Source: Viola odorata
Lineage: Eukaryota > Streptophyta > Magnoliopsida > Malpighiales > Violaceae
Assembly (NCBI GenBank): GCA_963691705.1
Contig: OY829542.1
Span: 51,253,002 to 51,317,001, forward strand
DNA length: 64,000 nt
Direction of reading: 5' to 3'
Positions within the stretch are counted from its first letter, which is position 1. The number at the start of each line of letters is the position of its first letter. Shown here piece by piece: positions 63,751-64,000 of this stretch. The notes beneath the pieces were generated by a model. That model had not been told where the DNA came from. It saw only the letters and a program-made list of their open reading frames with translations, and did not search any database. Position numbers and translations under genes: made by a program.

Positions 63751-64000
63751 TGAATGTCAATTGGCTTAAGCTTGGCAAAGGTTTGCATTGACCTGATTGA
63801 TGGGGCTAAATTATGATCCTTGTGTCCCGTGGGAGTAGCCCGCAGCTACTAATGAGTTATGTTACAATTATCCGTGCATCCACGAGCATTTTTACCACTA
63901 CCTTTTCCGCTATTTCTCACTCATAACACCTAGTATCAGTTTGATCTTAGCCACCCATATAGGCTTGCATAGTAATGATATATACAACCAACCCAAAGAT

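Overview
The window is nuclear DNA from a flowering plant, almost certainly a eudicot. It has spliced eukaryotic genes with GT/AG introns, a Rab6-type GTPase (RABH1b), a purine permease, plant-specific transposon families, and very little coding sequence compared with transposon sequence. No RNA genes, CRISPR arrays or bacterial signals were seen. All boundaries were read by eye from the sequence.

Layout. 1-14891 is a stack of nested Ty3/gypsy elements. An Athila-like element on the minus strand (LTR 12848-14891, gag 12085-12778) was broken by a Tat/Ogre-type element, also on the minus strand, that runs off the left edge (5' LTR 9415-12084, gag 4436-5962, tandem-repeat 3' region 1-4400). That element in turn carries an Athila-type solo LTR (7020-8703) with a perfect 5-bp target duplication. 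14917-17949 is a Mutator-like element (about 0.4-kb terminal inverted repeats, perfect 9-bp target duplication) that carries exons 2-4 of the gene for ribosomal protein eL43 (RPL37a). 18989-22865 is a PIF/Harbinger-like element (TAA duplication) carrying fragments of two unrelated genes, an OB-fold gene and a U-box/ARM E3 ligase, placed so that they could be spliced together. 23340-34244 is a giant inverted repeat: two partial Tat/Ogre elements (LTR plus leader plus ORF1) facing each other around a 73-bp spacer. A remnant of a norcoclaurine synthase-like (Bet v 1 fold) gene abuts its right edge. 35164-54513 is a decayed Ty1/copia element split by a complete 15.4-kb Tat/Ogre element (36418-51772, CCTTT duplication) that has lost most of reverse transcriptase, RNase H and the integrase core.

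Only the right end holds apparently intact host genes: a two-exon purine permease (55874-57530, minus) and the first four exons of RABH1b (61041-63749, plus), which continues past the right edge. Between them lie small transposon remnants, including a Stowaway-like MITE, a foldback element and a probable solo LTR.

The main interest is the variety of gene capture and rearrangement in one region: two different DNA transposons carrying host gene pieces, one of them chimeric; a multi-kilobase retrotransposon palindrome; and gag-bearing but pol-deficient Tat elements whose 3' regions contain satellite-like arrays.
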